Assembly: GCA_019358895.1 (NCBI GenBank)
Contig: JAHHIG010000024.1
Coordinates: 1-64,000, forward strand
From: Tildeniella nuda ZEHNDER 1965/U140
GTDB lineage: Bacteria; Cyanobacteriota; Cyanobacteriia; Leptolyngbyales; Leptolyngbyaceae
DNA: 64,000 nucleotides
Direction: 5' to 3'
The notes beneath the pieces were generated by a model. The model was not told the origin of the DNA, ran no database searches, and saw only the letters and a list, made by a program, of their open reading frames with translations. Made by a program: the position numbers and the translations under genes. The stretch's first letter is position 1, and each line of letters begins with the position of its first letter. Shown here one piece after another: positions 1 through 9,007 of the stretch.

Positions 1-1
1 T

Positions 2-127
<126 letters not shown>

Positions 128-177
128 GGTTTAGCGTTTCACTGAATTAACGTTCAACTTGTTTTAGTCGGGTAGCT

Positions 178-206
178 GCCCTCGCGATCGTGCGAGGGCT
201 TTTTAT
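178..206 (+). terminator. Rho-independent terminator of psbD
   Basis: An 8-bp perfect stem (GCCCTCGC / GCGAGGGC) with a GATCGT loop is followed at once by a run of five T. It sits 51 bases after the psbD stop and is the clear end of that transcript. Confidence 0.85.
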
Positions 207-288
207 TGAGACTCGTTTCTTGTTGGGACTCACAAAATTGCGCCTCACGCTCCCCAGTTCCAATGAGCATGTGTTATCTTTACTACAG

Positions 289-316
289 GTGGAAAACCAC
301 TTGGAGCGTGCTCCAA
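289..316. promoter_or_regulatory. Two adjacent palindromes, operator-like
   Basis: GTGGAAAACCAC (289-300) abuts TTGGAGCGTGCTCCAA (301-316), a 7-bp perfect dyad with a 2-base centre. They lie about 45 bases before the start of a small ORF that has a strong ribosome binding site. Their position suits an operator or 5' leader hairpins. No transcription factor can be named from the sequence alone. Confidence 0.4.
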
Positions 317-358
317 TCTTTTGAAACTACACCGTTCAGGATTAAGGAGGTGATGCCC

Positions 359-430
359 ATGCCAGATAGTAGTAAATGCCTGGGTCATCAAGCTGAAGTT
401 AGCCGGCTGCGTGCCGGGGCTGTGCTCTAA
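359..430 (+). CDS. Candidate 23-residue small protein
   Basis: An ATG at 359 follows an unusually strong Shine-Dalgarno sequence (AAGGAGGTGAT, 344-354) at a spacing of four bases. The ORF encodes 23 residues beginning MPDSSKCLGHQ and ending in TAA. It is preceded by two palindromes and followed, about 100 bases later, by a hairpin with a T-run, so it lies inside what looks like its own transcription unit. I do not recognise the peptide. It could be a real small protein, a leader peptide, or a dual-function small RNA. The longer overlapping frame from 206 has no ribosome binding site and looks spurious. Confidence 0.4.
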   Translation: MPDSSKCLGHQAEVSRLRAGAVL

Positions 431-530
431 CAGTCAACCTGGATTCTGAGTGGAATTAAGTACACGAAGATCAACTGGCTGATTCGGAGTTCCTTCCGGC
501 AGTCTGGTTTCAGTTTGAAGACCCGCTACA

Positions 531-590
531 CCGCTCCCACCGAAGCTGTTCTACTAATTTGAACGCCGGGTGGGAGCGGATAGTTTTTTA
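531..590 (+). terminator. Hairpin terminator of the small-ORF unit
   Basis: CCGCTCCCACC (531-541) pairs perfectly with GGTGGGAGCGG (569-579) across a loop of about 27 bases, and a T-run follows at 584-589. This is a plausible intrinsic terminator closing the unit that starts near 289. Confidence 0.6.
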
Positions 591-949
591 AAGGGGTACT
601 TTTATTGGTTGTTTAAAGCTCTTGGGCACCTTCATCTAGTTTTTTATATTTAAAGCTTCAATTAAATAGAGATTTGATTAAGTCTTGCGATTGGTTTCTA
701 TAAATATTTTTGCTCAGATTATTCTATTCACTAGACCACTTGTCAAGCACGCTCGCTCAGACAGTCTTTCGGTAATGCTGACGTTGCTTGTTGAGTTGAT
801 GTTTGTTAATTATGAGGAAGTTAGCCACCTTACTGCCTAATGGAGCAATTGCCTTGCTTCGTTAAGCTTAAAAGTGCTTAATTGAAGCAGATCGACCTGC
901 CTTCTTGAAACACTCAGGATGAGTATCGTTTGTCCCTCTGAGGTTGGAT
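591..949. other. Gap before the HD-GYP gene
   Basis: About 360 bases, AT-rich at 600-730. I see no credible ORF, tRNA or repeat here. A GAGG ribosome binding site lies at 940-943, just before the next start. Confidence 0.5.
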
Positions 950-2569
950 ATGACTGATAGCCGGGATCAGTCCAATGAATCGACTGAGCGCTCTGGATTA
1001 ATTGAACAACTTCTGGCGATCGGTACGGCGCTTTCAAGCACACATGACCTGGGAGCGTTGCTCACTTTAATTTTGGCGAAGAGCCGTGAAATTACCTGTA
1101 GCGATGCAGGGAGTGTTTACTTGGTCGATCGCAGTGGACAGGAGCCGCTGCTATGGTTCAAAGTGGCACAAAACTTTTCGCAGCCCGCCGCATCATTTCA
1201 AGAATTTGCGATGCCCATGACCCCAAAAAGTCTGGCGGGTTATGTGGCACTGACGGGTGAGAGCTTAAATATACCAGATGCGTATAATTTGCCGGAAGGG
1301 GTGCCGTATCAGCTCGATCGCAGCTTCGATCGCAGCATTTCCTACCGAACACGTTCTGTACTTGTGCTGCCGATGCAGAATCAGGAGCGCGAGATGATTG
1401 GTGTGCTTCAGTTGATTAACCGCAAGCGTAAGCCAGATACCAAAATTACGGCTGAGAATGCTCTTGACGTAACCCAACCTTACTTGGATTGGGAAAAGCG
1501 AGTCCTGCAATCACTTGCCAGTCAAGCCGCCATCTGCATCGAGCGGAACCAGTTGCAGGAGAGCATTGAAAACCTGTTTGAGGGCTTTGTCAAAGCATCA
1601 GTGCAGATTATTGAAACCCGCGATCCTTGCACCTCTGGTCACTCAGAGCGCGTCGCAGACTTGACCGTGCGGCTGAGCCAGGAAGCAAGTGCGGTGACGA
1701 TCGGTAAACTCCAGCCGATCTACTTCAACGATCGACAAACTCAAGAGATTCGTTATGCAGCGTTATTGCACGACTTCGGTAAGGTAGGTGTGCCAGAAGC
1801 CATTTTGGGCAAGCAGAAGAAGCTGTTTCCGATGCAGCTTGAGGTCGTGCGAAATCGGTTTGCCCTGGCTCAACGAACCTTAGAAATGGAGTGCGCTCAG
1901 TCAAAGTTTAGGCATTTAATTGAGCATCCGAGCCATCAGGGTAGGCATCATGGTGAAGCCGCTTGTTCTCATTGCCAGCAACTCAAACGATTGGATGAAA
2001 AATTGGCGCAGGCGATCGCCCAGCTTGATCACTACTGGACGGTGCTGCTGGAAACAAACGAACCGCGTATTCTAGCTGAAGCACCCCTGGCACAGTTGCG
2101 CGAACTGGCACAGTATACCTACCGGGACATTGACGGTACGCTGAAGCCGCTGCTGTCGGAAGCGGAAATGACGCAGCTTTCAGTCCAACGTGGCACGCTT
2201 ACGCTAGCGGAACGGGAAGTGATTCAATCGCACGTCACCCATACCTATGAGTTTTTGAAGCAGATTCCCTGGACGAAACAGCTTCAGAATGTGCCCGCGA
2301 TCGCCTACGGACATCACGAAAAGCTAGACGGTAGCGGTTACCCACTCGGCTTAAAGCAGGCAGATATTCCCATTCAGTCACAGATGATGGCGATCGCAGA
2401 TATTTACGATGCGTTGACAGCTGGCGATCGTCCGTATAAACGCAGTCTTTCTCTGCCCATGGCGCTCAAAATCTTGAAGCAAGAAGCGGCACAATCTAAA
2501 CTAAATGGCGATTTGGTGGAGTTGTTTGAGCAGCGTCAGGTTTTTGCCGTGTTAGGGCACAGCGGTTGA
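950..2569 (+). CDS. GAF domain / HD-GYP phosphodiesterase
   Basis: A predicted cytosolic signalling enzyme of about 539 residues. An N-terminal GAF domain (about residues 20-200) is followed by an HD-GYP domain with GHSERV, LLHDFGKVGVPEAIL, GHHEKLDGSGYP and ADIYDALTAGDRPY. The HD-GYP family hydrolyses cyclic di-GMP, so that is the probable reaction; substrate preference cannot be seen. The HD and GYP signatures are about 187 residues apart, far more than in a minimal HD-GYP domain. The extra segment carries a His/Cys-rich stretch (HQGRHHGEAACSHC). The ATG at 950 has GAGG six bases upstream and is preferred over the in-frame TTG at 944. It is monocistronic as far as visible. Confidence 0.9.
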   Translation: MTDSRDQSNESTERSGLIEQLLAIGTALSSTHDLGALLTLILAKSREITCSDAGSVYLVDRSGQEPLLWFKVAQNFSQPAASFQEFAMPMTPKSLAGYVALTGESLNIPDAYNLPEGVPYQLDRSFDRSISYRTRSVLVLPMQNQEREMIGVLQLINRKRKPDTKITAENALDVTQPYLDWEKRVLQSLASQAAICIERNQLQESIENLFEGFVKASVQIIETRDPCTSGHSERVADLTVRLSQEASAVTIGKLQPIYFNDRQTQEIRYAALLHDFGKVGVPEAILGKQKKLFPMQLEVVRNRFALAQRTLEMECAQSKFRHLIEHPSHQGRHHGEAACSHCQQLKRLDEKLAQAIAQLDHYWTVLLETNEPRILAEAPLAQLRELAQYTYRDIDGTLKPLLSEAEMTQLSVQRGTLTLAEREVIQSHVTHTYEFLKQIPWTKQLQNVPAIAYGHHEKLDGSGYPLGLKQADIPIQSQMMAIADIYDALTAGDRPYKRSLSLPMALKILKQEAAQSKLNGDLVELFEQRQVFAVLGHSG

Positions 2570-2747
2570 GGCAAGGAGAGACGGGTGAGGAGGGAGCAAA
2601 CTGACTGGCATCGCCTGAACTCTACAGCAGAGGCGAATCATACATGAAGCAGGATGCAGTTATTGAGGCTGTATCTGGTAATGTTCTTTTGGGCACAGAT
2701 ATCTTCTAGATGACAGTACTCCGTCGATTCAGTGATCATTCCCCTTT

Positions 2748-3674
2748 ATGGCTGATGCGTCCGTTTGTGAGTTTGACACTCTTACGGTTGATGTATATGG
2801 GCAGACCTACGAGCAACGCCGCCAGTCGGTTGAGCATCGTCTTGAAGACTTGGGACACGGGCTTACTTTAGAGTTGGTCGCCATTCCAGGCGGCACGTTT
2901 GTGATGGGAGCGCCCAAAACGGAGGAAGGGTGGCATCCGAGCCAAAGCCCGCAACATACGGTCGCGATCGCCCCCTTCTGGATGGGCAAATATCCCGTCA
3001 CTCAGGCGCAATGGAGCGTGGTGGCTGCCTTGCCAAACGTCAAGCATCCTCTACCACCGAAGCCATCCTGCTTTACAGGTGCAAATCGCCCGGTGGAGCA
3101 GGTTTCCTGGCAGGATGCGATCGAGTTTTGCGCTCGTCTTTCTATCCATACACATCGCCGCTACCGACTGCCCAGCGAAGCGGAGTGGGAATACGCCTGC
3201 CGTGCCCCGATTCTGACCAGCGGAACGCTAGAGCGCGGGAAAGTGCAGAGTGCGACAACGACAACGCCGTTCTGGTGTGGTGAGACGATCACTACTGAGC
3301 TAGCGAACTATTCTGGCGTTGACTGGGAGTACGAAGGTAGAGTGTGCAGCAAAGGCTCCTATGGCAAAGGCGCAACGGGGAGCGATCGCCGCGAGACAAC
3401 CGACGTGGGCAGTTTTGCGATCGCCAACGCGTTTGGACTCTATGACATGCATGGACTAGTGCGCGAATGGTGCGTCGATCGCTGGCATGACAGCTACGAC
3501 GGCGCACCAGACGATGGGTCTGCCTGGATAGAAAACGGCACGACTGACCAGCGCGTGTTACGCGGCGGCTCCTGGAACGGTAGTCCAAAGGTCTGTCGCT
3601 CTGCCTTTCGCAGCAAACTCAACCCGGAAACGCATTTGTATGACATTGGGTTTCGGGTGGTGGGAGAGGGATAA
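2748..3674 (+). CDS. SUMF1 / formylglycine-generating-enzyme-domain protein
   Basis: A 308-residue protein with the SUMF1 (FGE-sulfatase) fold. Visible landmarks are IPGGTFVMGA near residue 48, PVTQAQW, RPVEQVSWQDAIEFCARL, YRLPSEAEWEYACR, and the C-terminal VLRGGSW...GFRVV. True formylglycine-generating enzymes carry a cysteine pair near the C-terminus. Here only the second cysteine (in KVCRSAF) is present and the first is replaced by glycine, so the oxidase activity is doubtful. In cyanobacteria such domains often act as partner or substrate-recognition modules of kinases and TIR/STAND-type proteins, but no kinase is adjacent. The function beyond the fold is unknown. Confidence 0.85.
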   Translation: MADASVCEFDTLTVDVYGQTYEQRRQSVEHRLEDLGHGLTLELVAIPGGTFVMGAPKTEEGWHPSQSPQHTVAIAPFWMGKYPVTQAQWSVVAALPNVKHPLPPKPSCFTGANRPVEQVSWQDAIEFCARLSIHTHRRYRLPSEAEWEYACRAPILTSGTLERGKVQSATTTTPFWCGETITTELANYSGVDWEYEGRVCSKGSYGKGATGSDRRETTDVGSFAIANAFGLYDMHGLVREWCVDRWHDSYDGAPDDGSAWIENGTTDQRVLRGGSWNGSPKVCRSAFRSKLNPETHLYDIGFRVVGEG

Positions 3675-3675
3675 A

Positions 3676-3812
<137 letters not shown>

Positions 3813-3856
3813 ACCCGATCGTGAGAAAATGAGTTGTTCTACACTGTGGCGCATTC

Positions 3857-4792
3857 GTGACGACTGTTACTGTTACCGTTCCAGCGACGACAGCAAATTT
3901 AGGACCAGGATTTGATTGCTTGGGAGCGGCACTGACGCTCTCAAATCGGTTTCGCTTTTCGCGGCTGCGGTTGGGTGAGAGGGATGTGAGCATTACAGCG
4001 ATCGGTGCTGAAGCGGAGCAAGTCACCACGGGTGCTGACAACCTGGTATATCAAGCGTTTGTCAAGGTTTACGAACAACTGAAGCAGGTGCCTCCGCCCG
4101 TGCAGATTGAGATTCAATTAGGTGTACCGCTGTCACGTGGGTTGGGCAGTTCGGCAACGGCGATCGTCGGTGGACTGGTGGGAGCAAATGCGTTGGCAGG
4201 GTCGCCGCTGACGATAGATGAGGTGATGCGATTGGCGATCGCGATCGAAGGACATCCCGATAATGTCGTGCCAGCACTCATCGGTGGATGTCACCTTGCT
4301 GCTAACAGTATTGACACGGGCTGGGAGATTTGCGAGATCCCCTGGGATGTGAATGTGATACCGATCGTCGCCATTCCTGCCTTTGAGCTTTCCACAAAAA
4401 TCGCTCGACAAGTGCTACCTAAAACGTATAGCCGCGCCGATGCGATCTTCAACGTGGCGCATCTGGGGTTGTTGCTACGTGGATTAGAAACGGGAAGGGG
4501 TGAGTGGCTCAAGGCGGCAATGCAAGATCGTCTGCATCAACCCTATCGACAGGTATTGATTCCAGGGTATGAAACGGTACAAGCCGCCGCTATACAAGCT
4601 GGAGCGTATGGCATGGTCATTAGTGGTGCAGGACCAACACTTTTGGCATTAGCAGCGCCACAAACGGCAACGGCTGTGAAAGAGGCGATCGCCACTGCCT
4701 GGGCAAACCAGGACTTTTTAGTGCAGGTACAGGCGCTTCAGATTAATCAAAAGGGTGCGATCGCGCAGGTTGTGGTAGACGAAGCACCGTAA
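3857..4792 (+). CDS. thrB: Homoserine kinase
   Basis: A cytosolic GHMP kinase of 311 residues that phosphorylates L-homoserine in threonine synthesis. The N-terminus ([18 protein letters not shown]) is typical, and the ATP-binding GHMP motif [16 protein letters not shown] sits near residue 95. A C-terminal [11 protein letters not shown] stretch also fits. The start is a GTG at 3857 that begins right at the conserved N-terminus; there is no obvious strong ribosome binding site. Length is normal for the family. The neighbours are not other threonine genes. Confidence 0.95.
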   Translation: MTTVTVTVPATTANLGPGFDCLGAALTLSNRFRFSRLRLGERDVSITAIGAEAEQVTTGADNLVYQAFVKVYEQLKQVPPPVQIEIQLGVPLSRGLGSSATAIVGGLVGANALAGSPLTIDEVMRLAIAIEGHPDNVVPALIGGCHLAANSIDTGWEICEIPWDVNVIPIVAIPAFELSTKIARQVLPKTYSRADAIFNVAHLGLLLRGLETGRGEWLKAAMQDRLHQPYRQVLIPGYETVQAAAIQAGAYGMVISGAGPTLLALAAPQTATAVKEAIATAWANQDFLVQVQALQINQKGAIAQVVVDEAP

Positions 4793-4946
4793 ACATTTGC
4801 TCCTTCACCATCAGAGTAATGTGTGCAACTGTAAAGAATCGCGCTTTGGAAACTGTTAAGGCATTCGGCTACGCTCAACCCGCTATGACTGAAGGTTGAG
4901 CGCCGTCGAAACCTGGTTCATTGGTCGGTTATTAAACCGCAAAGCC

Positions 4947-5093
4947 CTAGGGCGTGTTTTAAAACCCTCGAAAGCCCCCAACCCCCAAACTTGGGGGCTT
5001 ACAAACCAGCTTCAAAGTCCCCCAGAATTGGGGGATTGAGGGGGCAGAAGTTCTCGGTAACAAAGCAATTAGGAGTTTTAAAACACTGCCTAG
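4947..5093. mobile_element. MITE-like element with 19-nt terminal inverted repeats
   Basis: The left end CTAGGGCGTGTTTTAAAAC and the reverse complement of the right end, CTAGGCAGTGTTTTAAAAC, match at 17 of 19 positions. The 147-bp interior holds C-run/G-run hairpins (CCCCCAA...TTGGGGG) and no coding capacity. It looks like a non-autonomous transposable repeat. A related element lies at 18438-18612. Confidence 0.7.
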
Positions 5094-5228
5094 CGGCTGA
5101 TGATCGCATACATAGATACCTTCAAGAGCAACCATTAAAACTCCCGTCATCTTTTTAAGTAGTGGGCTGTGTACTATTGTTAGAAGGCGATCGCCGCTAG
5201 ACTTTTCGTTGCAGTAGGTATGTGAAGC

Positions 5229-7445
5229 ATGACCGCAGTTACTCCCAACCCCCCATCCGTTAGCGCTCCAGCCTTTTGTGAAGGCATCCAATATTTCAGC
5301 GATTCTGTCTCCGGTTTTGATGTCTACGGCAAAGCTCCGGTGATTGGAGAGGGAAAAACCGCGATCGCCGATGTTGCCGATCCCACTGCTGCGTATCAGA
5401 CGCTGCTGTATGCGGATGCTTTACGCTACTTGATTCTACAGGTGACAGCCAGCAAGGCATCTGGGCATCCAGGCGGCTTTGCGAGTCAGGCAGAAGCCTA
5501 CGCTGCACTGGTCATGCTGGGCTACAAAAACATCATTACCGAAGTGGGGCATCATGCTCCTGGCTTCTACAGCGCGATGTTTCTGGATCGCTCGTTGGAA
5601 GACATGGGCATCACTACGGTGCAGCAGTTGCGCGATCGCTTCCGCGAACAGCATGGGTTACTGGGACATCTTTCCGGCTTTATCCCCGGCATTCTTGCGC
5701 CTGCTGGACCGTTAGGGCAAGGACAGCATTTTGCGATGGCAGCGGCACTTTTGCACCCTGACAAACTGTTCCCTTTCACCGTTGGCGACGGCGGCTTGGG
5801 TGAACCGTACATTGTGAGCGCGATCGCCCACTTCCACACCGCCTACCCCAAGGCGACCAACTTTTTACCTGTTCTCGTTTGGAACGGCTTCTCTCAAGAA
5901 CACCACAGCATGGTGTCGCTCAAAACCAACGAGCAGATGGAGTCATACTGGCGCGGCAACGGGTTTGAGCAGGTTGTACTCATTGATGCGAAAGACTTTG
6001 ACGACCAGAATCAGCCTGGGGCATACGTAGACAACACAGCCTTTTCCTTTGAACAACGACTTGCCTTTGGTCAGGCAGTGCTAGCAAAAACTCATGAAGC
6101 AGCGCGCTCTGCACTCGCTGGCAAACTCACGGTGCTCATCATCAAGCAACTCAAGGGCGCTGGCGTTCATGCTCGTGGCGCAAAATCCCACAACCTTTAC
6201 GCTCAGCACACGTTGGAGAACCCCGACATTATTGCGGCGCTACACACCCGCGCGCTTTCTCCTGCTGCCTGGTCGCTCGTGCGAACCAACTGCGAACGTG
6301 CAGGTGGTGGACCTGCCAGCAAAACAGCCGTTACGGAGTCCGTTCTCCCGCTGATGGATTTAGGTCAATTGCCGTTAGAGGAATTTACCGTTGGTGGCGA
6401 TGCAAAAGTGTCTACAACCGCAATGGGTAAGCTCGTTGCTGCTGTAGGGCAAGCTGACTCTAGCTACGTCGTTACCAACGCGGACGGCAACGAAGCCTCT
6501 GGCATCGCCAACATCAATCAGGCGCTCAAAATTATTCACCCCACCGACGATCCGCTTTACTACCAAAAACCGGGCGGTCAGGTGTATGAGCCGCTGAGCG
6601 AAGATGCTTGTGCAGGCTTGGCAGCCGGGTTAGCGCTGATGGGATCTCGATCGCTCTGGTGTTCCTACGAATCCTTTGCCATTAACGGGTTACCCATCTG
6701 GCAAACCGTGACGCAAGCAATGGCAGAACTTCGCCGCCCTACACCCGCTACTGTCACACTCTTCACCGCTGGCGCGCTAGAGCAAGGACGCAACGGTTGG
6801 ACGCATCAACGTCCAGAAATTGAGGCATATTTCGCCGCCATGATGCGAAACGGCAACGTCTTTCCCCTCTTTCCACCCGATGCCAACAGCATTCAGGTTT
6901 GCTACGACTGGGCACTGACTCAGAAAAATAAGGGCGTTGTGATCACAGCCAGTAAATCGCCGTTACCGATTCGGACAACGTTTGCACAGACGCAACAGGC
7001 GATCGCTAACGGAGCCATTACCCTCCATGAAGCCAGCGGTAGAAAAACCGTTGTGTTTGCTGTCATCGGCGACATGCCTCTCATCCCAGTGTTTGAAGCT
7101 GCCACACGCCTGACAGCAGAAGGAGTCGGCGTTCGTATTGTTTCTGTGATTAACCCGCGTCGCCTGTACCGCTCGTCGGACGTTGCCTGGAAACTTTGCT
7201 CTGAACCCGACGAGCGCTTCCTCAGCGACACCGAGTTTGAGCGGTACTTCAGCGGTGATGCACTCATTGGTGTTACAGGCGGTGCCAGCGGGATGTTAGA
7301 ACCCATCATGCTGCGGAGTAACGCAAAACGAGATACGTTCGCCTGGAAGCGGGGCGAGACGACTGCCAGCCCTAGCGAACTCATGGCAGTGAACGGCATC
7401 ACTGCCGCGACACTGGTGGAACGTGCCGTCTCGTTGATCCATTAA
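5229..7445 (+). CDS. Phosphoketolase/transketolase-like thiamine-diphosphate enzyme
   Basis: A cytosolic enzyme of 738 residues of the transketolase superfamily. The N-terminal half has SKASGHPGGF, GHHAPGFYS and the thiamine-diphosphate motif VGDGGLGEP...N. The C-terminal half has QVYEPLSEDACAGLAAGL, EQGRNGWTHQRPE, LFPPDANSIQVCYDWAL and GVVITASKSPLP, closer to phosphoketolases (family XFP) than to plain transketolases. Phosphoketolases cleave xylulose 5-phosphate or fructose 6-phosphate with phosphate to give acetyl phosphate. I infer this type of reaction, but the protein differs from canonical XFP enzymes in many motifs, so a specialised substrate is possible. It stands alone, with a MITE upstream. 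Confidence 0.85.
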   Translation: MTAVTPNPPSVSAPAFCEGIQYFSDSVSGFDVYGKAPVIGEGKTAIADVADPTAAYQTLLYADALRYLILQVTASKASGHPGGFASQAEAYAALVMLGYKNIITEVGHHAPGFYSAMFLDRSLEDMGITTVQQLRDRFREQHGLLGHLSGFIPGILAPAGPLGQGQHFAMAAALLHPDKLFPFTVGDGGLGEPYIVSAIAHFHTAYPKATNFLPVLVWNGFSQEHHSMVSLKTNEQMESYWRGNGFEQVVLIDAKDFDDQNQPGAYVDNTAFSFEQRLAFGQAVLAKTHEAARSALAGKLTVLIIKQLKGAGVHARGAKSHNLYAQHTLENPDIIAALHTRALSPAAWSLVRTNCERAGGGPASKTAVTESVLPLMDLGQLPLEEFTVGGDAKVSTTAMGKLVAAVGQADSSYVVTNADGNEASGIANINQALKIIHPTDDPLYYQKPGGQVYEPLSEDACAGLAAGLALMGSRSLWCSYESFAINGLPIWQTVTQAMAELRRPTPATVTLFTAGALEQGRNGWTHQRPEIEAYFAAMMRNGNVFPLFPPDANSIQVCYDWALTQKNKGVVITASKSPLPIRTTFAQTQQAIANGAITLHEASGRKTVVFAVIGDMPLIPVFEAATRLTAEGVGVRIVSVINPRRLYRSSDVAWKLCSEPDERFLSDTEFERYFSGDALIGVTGGASGMLEPIMLRSNAKRDTFAWKRGETTASPSELMAVNGITAATLVERAVSLIH

Positions 7446-7695
7446 GTGATAACCGCTTTGAATGCACGATCGCGCTTACCGTGTTCGCCTACGTACCATT
7501 GTGGTGGTTGGAACCCTTAAGCTATGGTAATGTGCATAGGGTTTACCTACCACATGAGCAATCTTTTAAGCTTTATCCCGTTGGAGGGATGAACAACGAT
7601 GAGTCAGTAGCTGTATAAGTTACAGAGATGTCAACTTGATTGTTGATTGCTCAGAAGAAGTCAACCATCACAAACTCACTGAGGAGAAGTCCGCT

Positions 7696-8094
7696 ATGTT
7701 GAAACGATTTGCTGCCGCTGCCATTATTACGCTTTCGATGGGTCATGCTGTGGTTGCATCAGCAGCGCCATTGGCAGTCACTAACTCTCCAGATAAGGAG
7801 ACCATTGTGGGTGGTCGATCGGTCGATCTGCCAACACCACCTGTTACACCTATTTACTTCACTCTACCAATTGAATTGGCGATCGTGAAAGATCCCGCAG
7901 TCTCTACAAACACGCCTATTACTGATAGCCTAACCAGTGACTACGCAGCCTGGGGCGCTAAGATCAAAGAGTGCTCGCTTCAGAAGCCAATCTTCGTCAG
8001 AAAAGTTGGCGATGAGCAGGTGCCTTTCATCGTTGGCGGCTCAGAAGGTACGATCAAGCTCAACGCAAACGACAAGCCTGTTTGTAGCCTCTAA
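7696..8094 (+). CDS. Small secreted protein of unknown function
   Basis: An unrecognised protein of 132 residues. The ATG at 7696 is preferred because GAGGAG lies nine bases upstream and the product begins with a signal peptide (MLKRFAAAAIITLSMGH...VASAAP, predicted cut near residue 24). The mature part has no motif I know; it contains two cysteines (KECSL and PVCSL), which could form a disulfide. A periplasmic or extracellular location is inferred. It is monocistronic, and a long inverted repeat follows it. Confidence 0.6.
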   Translation: MLKRFAAAAIITLSMGHAVVASAAPLAVTNSPDKETIVGGRSVDLPTPPVTPIYFTLPIELAIVKDPAVSTNTPITDSLTSDYAAWGAKIKECSLQKPIFVRKVGDEQVPFIVGGSEGTIKLNANDKPVCSL

Positions 8095-8121
8095 GCCTCT
8101 AGTTCCTGATACTCTAAAGCG

Positions 8122-8178
8122 AGCGTAGTAAAGCAAGCAGCAGTGGCTATATTCTGGTTCAACTGGCTTTACTACGCT
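8122..8178. terminator. Long inverted repeat after the secreted-protein gene
   Basis: AGCGTAGTAAAGC (8122-8134) pairs perfectly with GCTTTACTACGCT (8166-8178), with a loop of 31 bases. There is no T-run, so it may be an RNA-stabilising hairpin or a two-way terminator between convergent genes. Confidence 0.4.
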
Positions 8179-8284
8179 TATGCTTTGACACTTCAAAAAC
8201 GCCTAAGGCGCGTCATCATCGCCAAACGGTTGCTTGCATTGCATCAAAGTGGAAATCATACGCCCAAATGGCAAGTTTTAATCG

Positions 8285-8728
8285 TTAAGTTATTGCAGTT
8301 GTTGTTGCATCGAAGAAAGTAATTGCCTGGTCTGAATAGTGCTGAATCAGTTGGGTAGCATCTTGATCGTCGGCGATCGTCGGTTGAAGGAAAGTTGCAC
8401 CAGCAGCGATCGCTTGAGTGTACCGAAAGCTGATCAAGGTTCCCAACCGTACCGGAATCAGCGTTCGATGCTTCCCGGTTGGGTCTTGGGCAAAGGCTGC
8501 TGCCCATTCCGGTGCTGTAAATTCAGACTTCAAGTAGGTGTCTGATAAAACTGCGATCGTGCGTTTTGCCTCACTTGCCGCCTTTTGCCTCTCCAGCACA
8601 AAATTTTCACCCGCCCGGAAGCCCCATGCCTGAATGACCACCGTAGATCCCGCTGCTTCCAGCGTCCAGGCGATCCATTCTGCCCAAGCGCGATCGTGGC
8701 GGTTGTAGCTCACAAAAAAATCATTCAT
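8285..8728 (-). CDS. Stand-alone TIR-domain protein
   Basis: A protein of 147 residues that is almost entirely one TIR domain: MNDFFVSYNRHDRAWAEW at the N-terminus, RAGENFV in the BB-loop region, and a SDTYLKSEFTAPEW segment in which Glu74 matches the catalytic glutamate of NAD-cleaving TIR domains. Bacterial TIR proteins typically hydrolyse NAD+ or make signalling nucleotides in anti-phage defence; this role is inferred. No partner gene follows, and no in-frame NB-ARC or TPR region continues after the stop. The start MNDFF is preferred over an upstream in-frame ATG five codons earlier because it begins the domain. A 21-bp repeat array lies upstream. Confidence 0.85.
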   Translation of the reverse strand: MNDFFVSYNRHDRAWAEWIAWTLEAAGSTVVIQAWGFRAGENFVLERQKAASEAKRTIAVLSDTYLKSEFTAPEWAAAFAQDPTGKHRTLIPVRLGTLISFRYTQAIAAGATFLQPTIADDQDATQLIQHYSDQAITFFDATTTAIT

Positions 8729-8815
8729 GATGCAGGGCTGCAACGCTTAAGGTCTGGGATGGAACGGGATCTGAGTCTCTGGTTGTACAACGATCACACG
8801 GTAAGCTCCGCCCTA

Positions 8816-8866
8816 AATCCCCCTGCCTGCGGCTTCCCCCTTCTAAAGGGGGACTGAGGGGGATCA
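8816..8866. repeat. G/C-run palindromic repeat
   Basis: AATCCCCCTGCC...CCCCCTTCTAAAGGGGG...AGGGGGATC forms nested hairpins of the same type as the interiors of the MITE-like elements at 4947 and 18438, but terminal inverted repeats are not evident. It sits between the TIR gene and the 21-bp repeat array. Confidence 0.6.
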
Positions 8867-9007
8867 CAATCTATACCGTCTGCAAAAGTGTCTTGTCTGA
8901 GTGATCTCAACCATCAAGCGGCTGCCGCAAAATTTCGGGGTTCCGGCAAAAATCAGCAGACATGAAGGTTAGGGCAAGACCATTCACCGTTTAGACACCA
9001 CCATTTT

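Noticed and set aside
206-430. 74-codon ORF starting right after the psbD terminator
   Set aside because: It lacks a ribosome binding site; the internal ATG at 359 in another frame has a very strong one.
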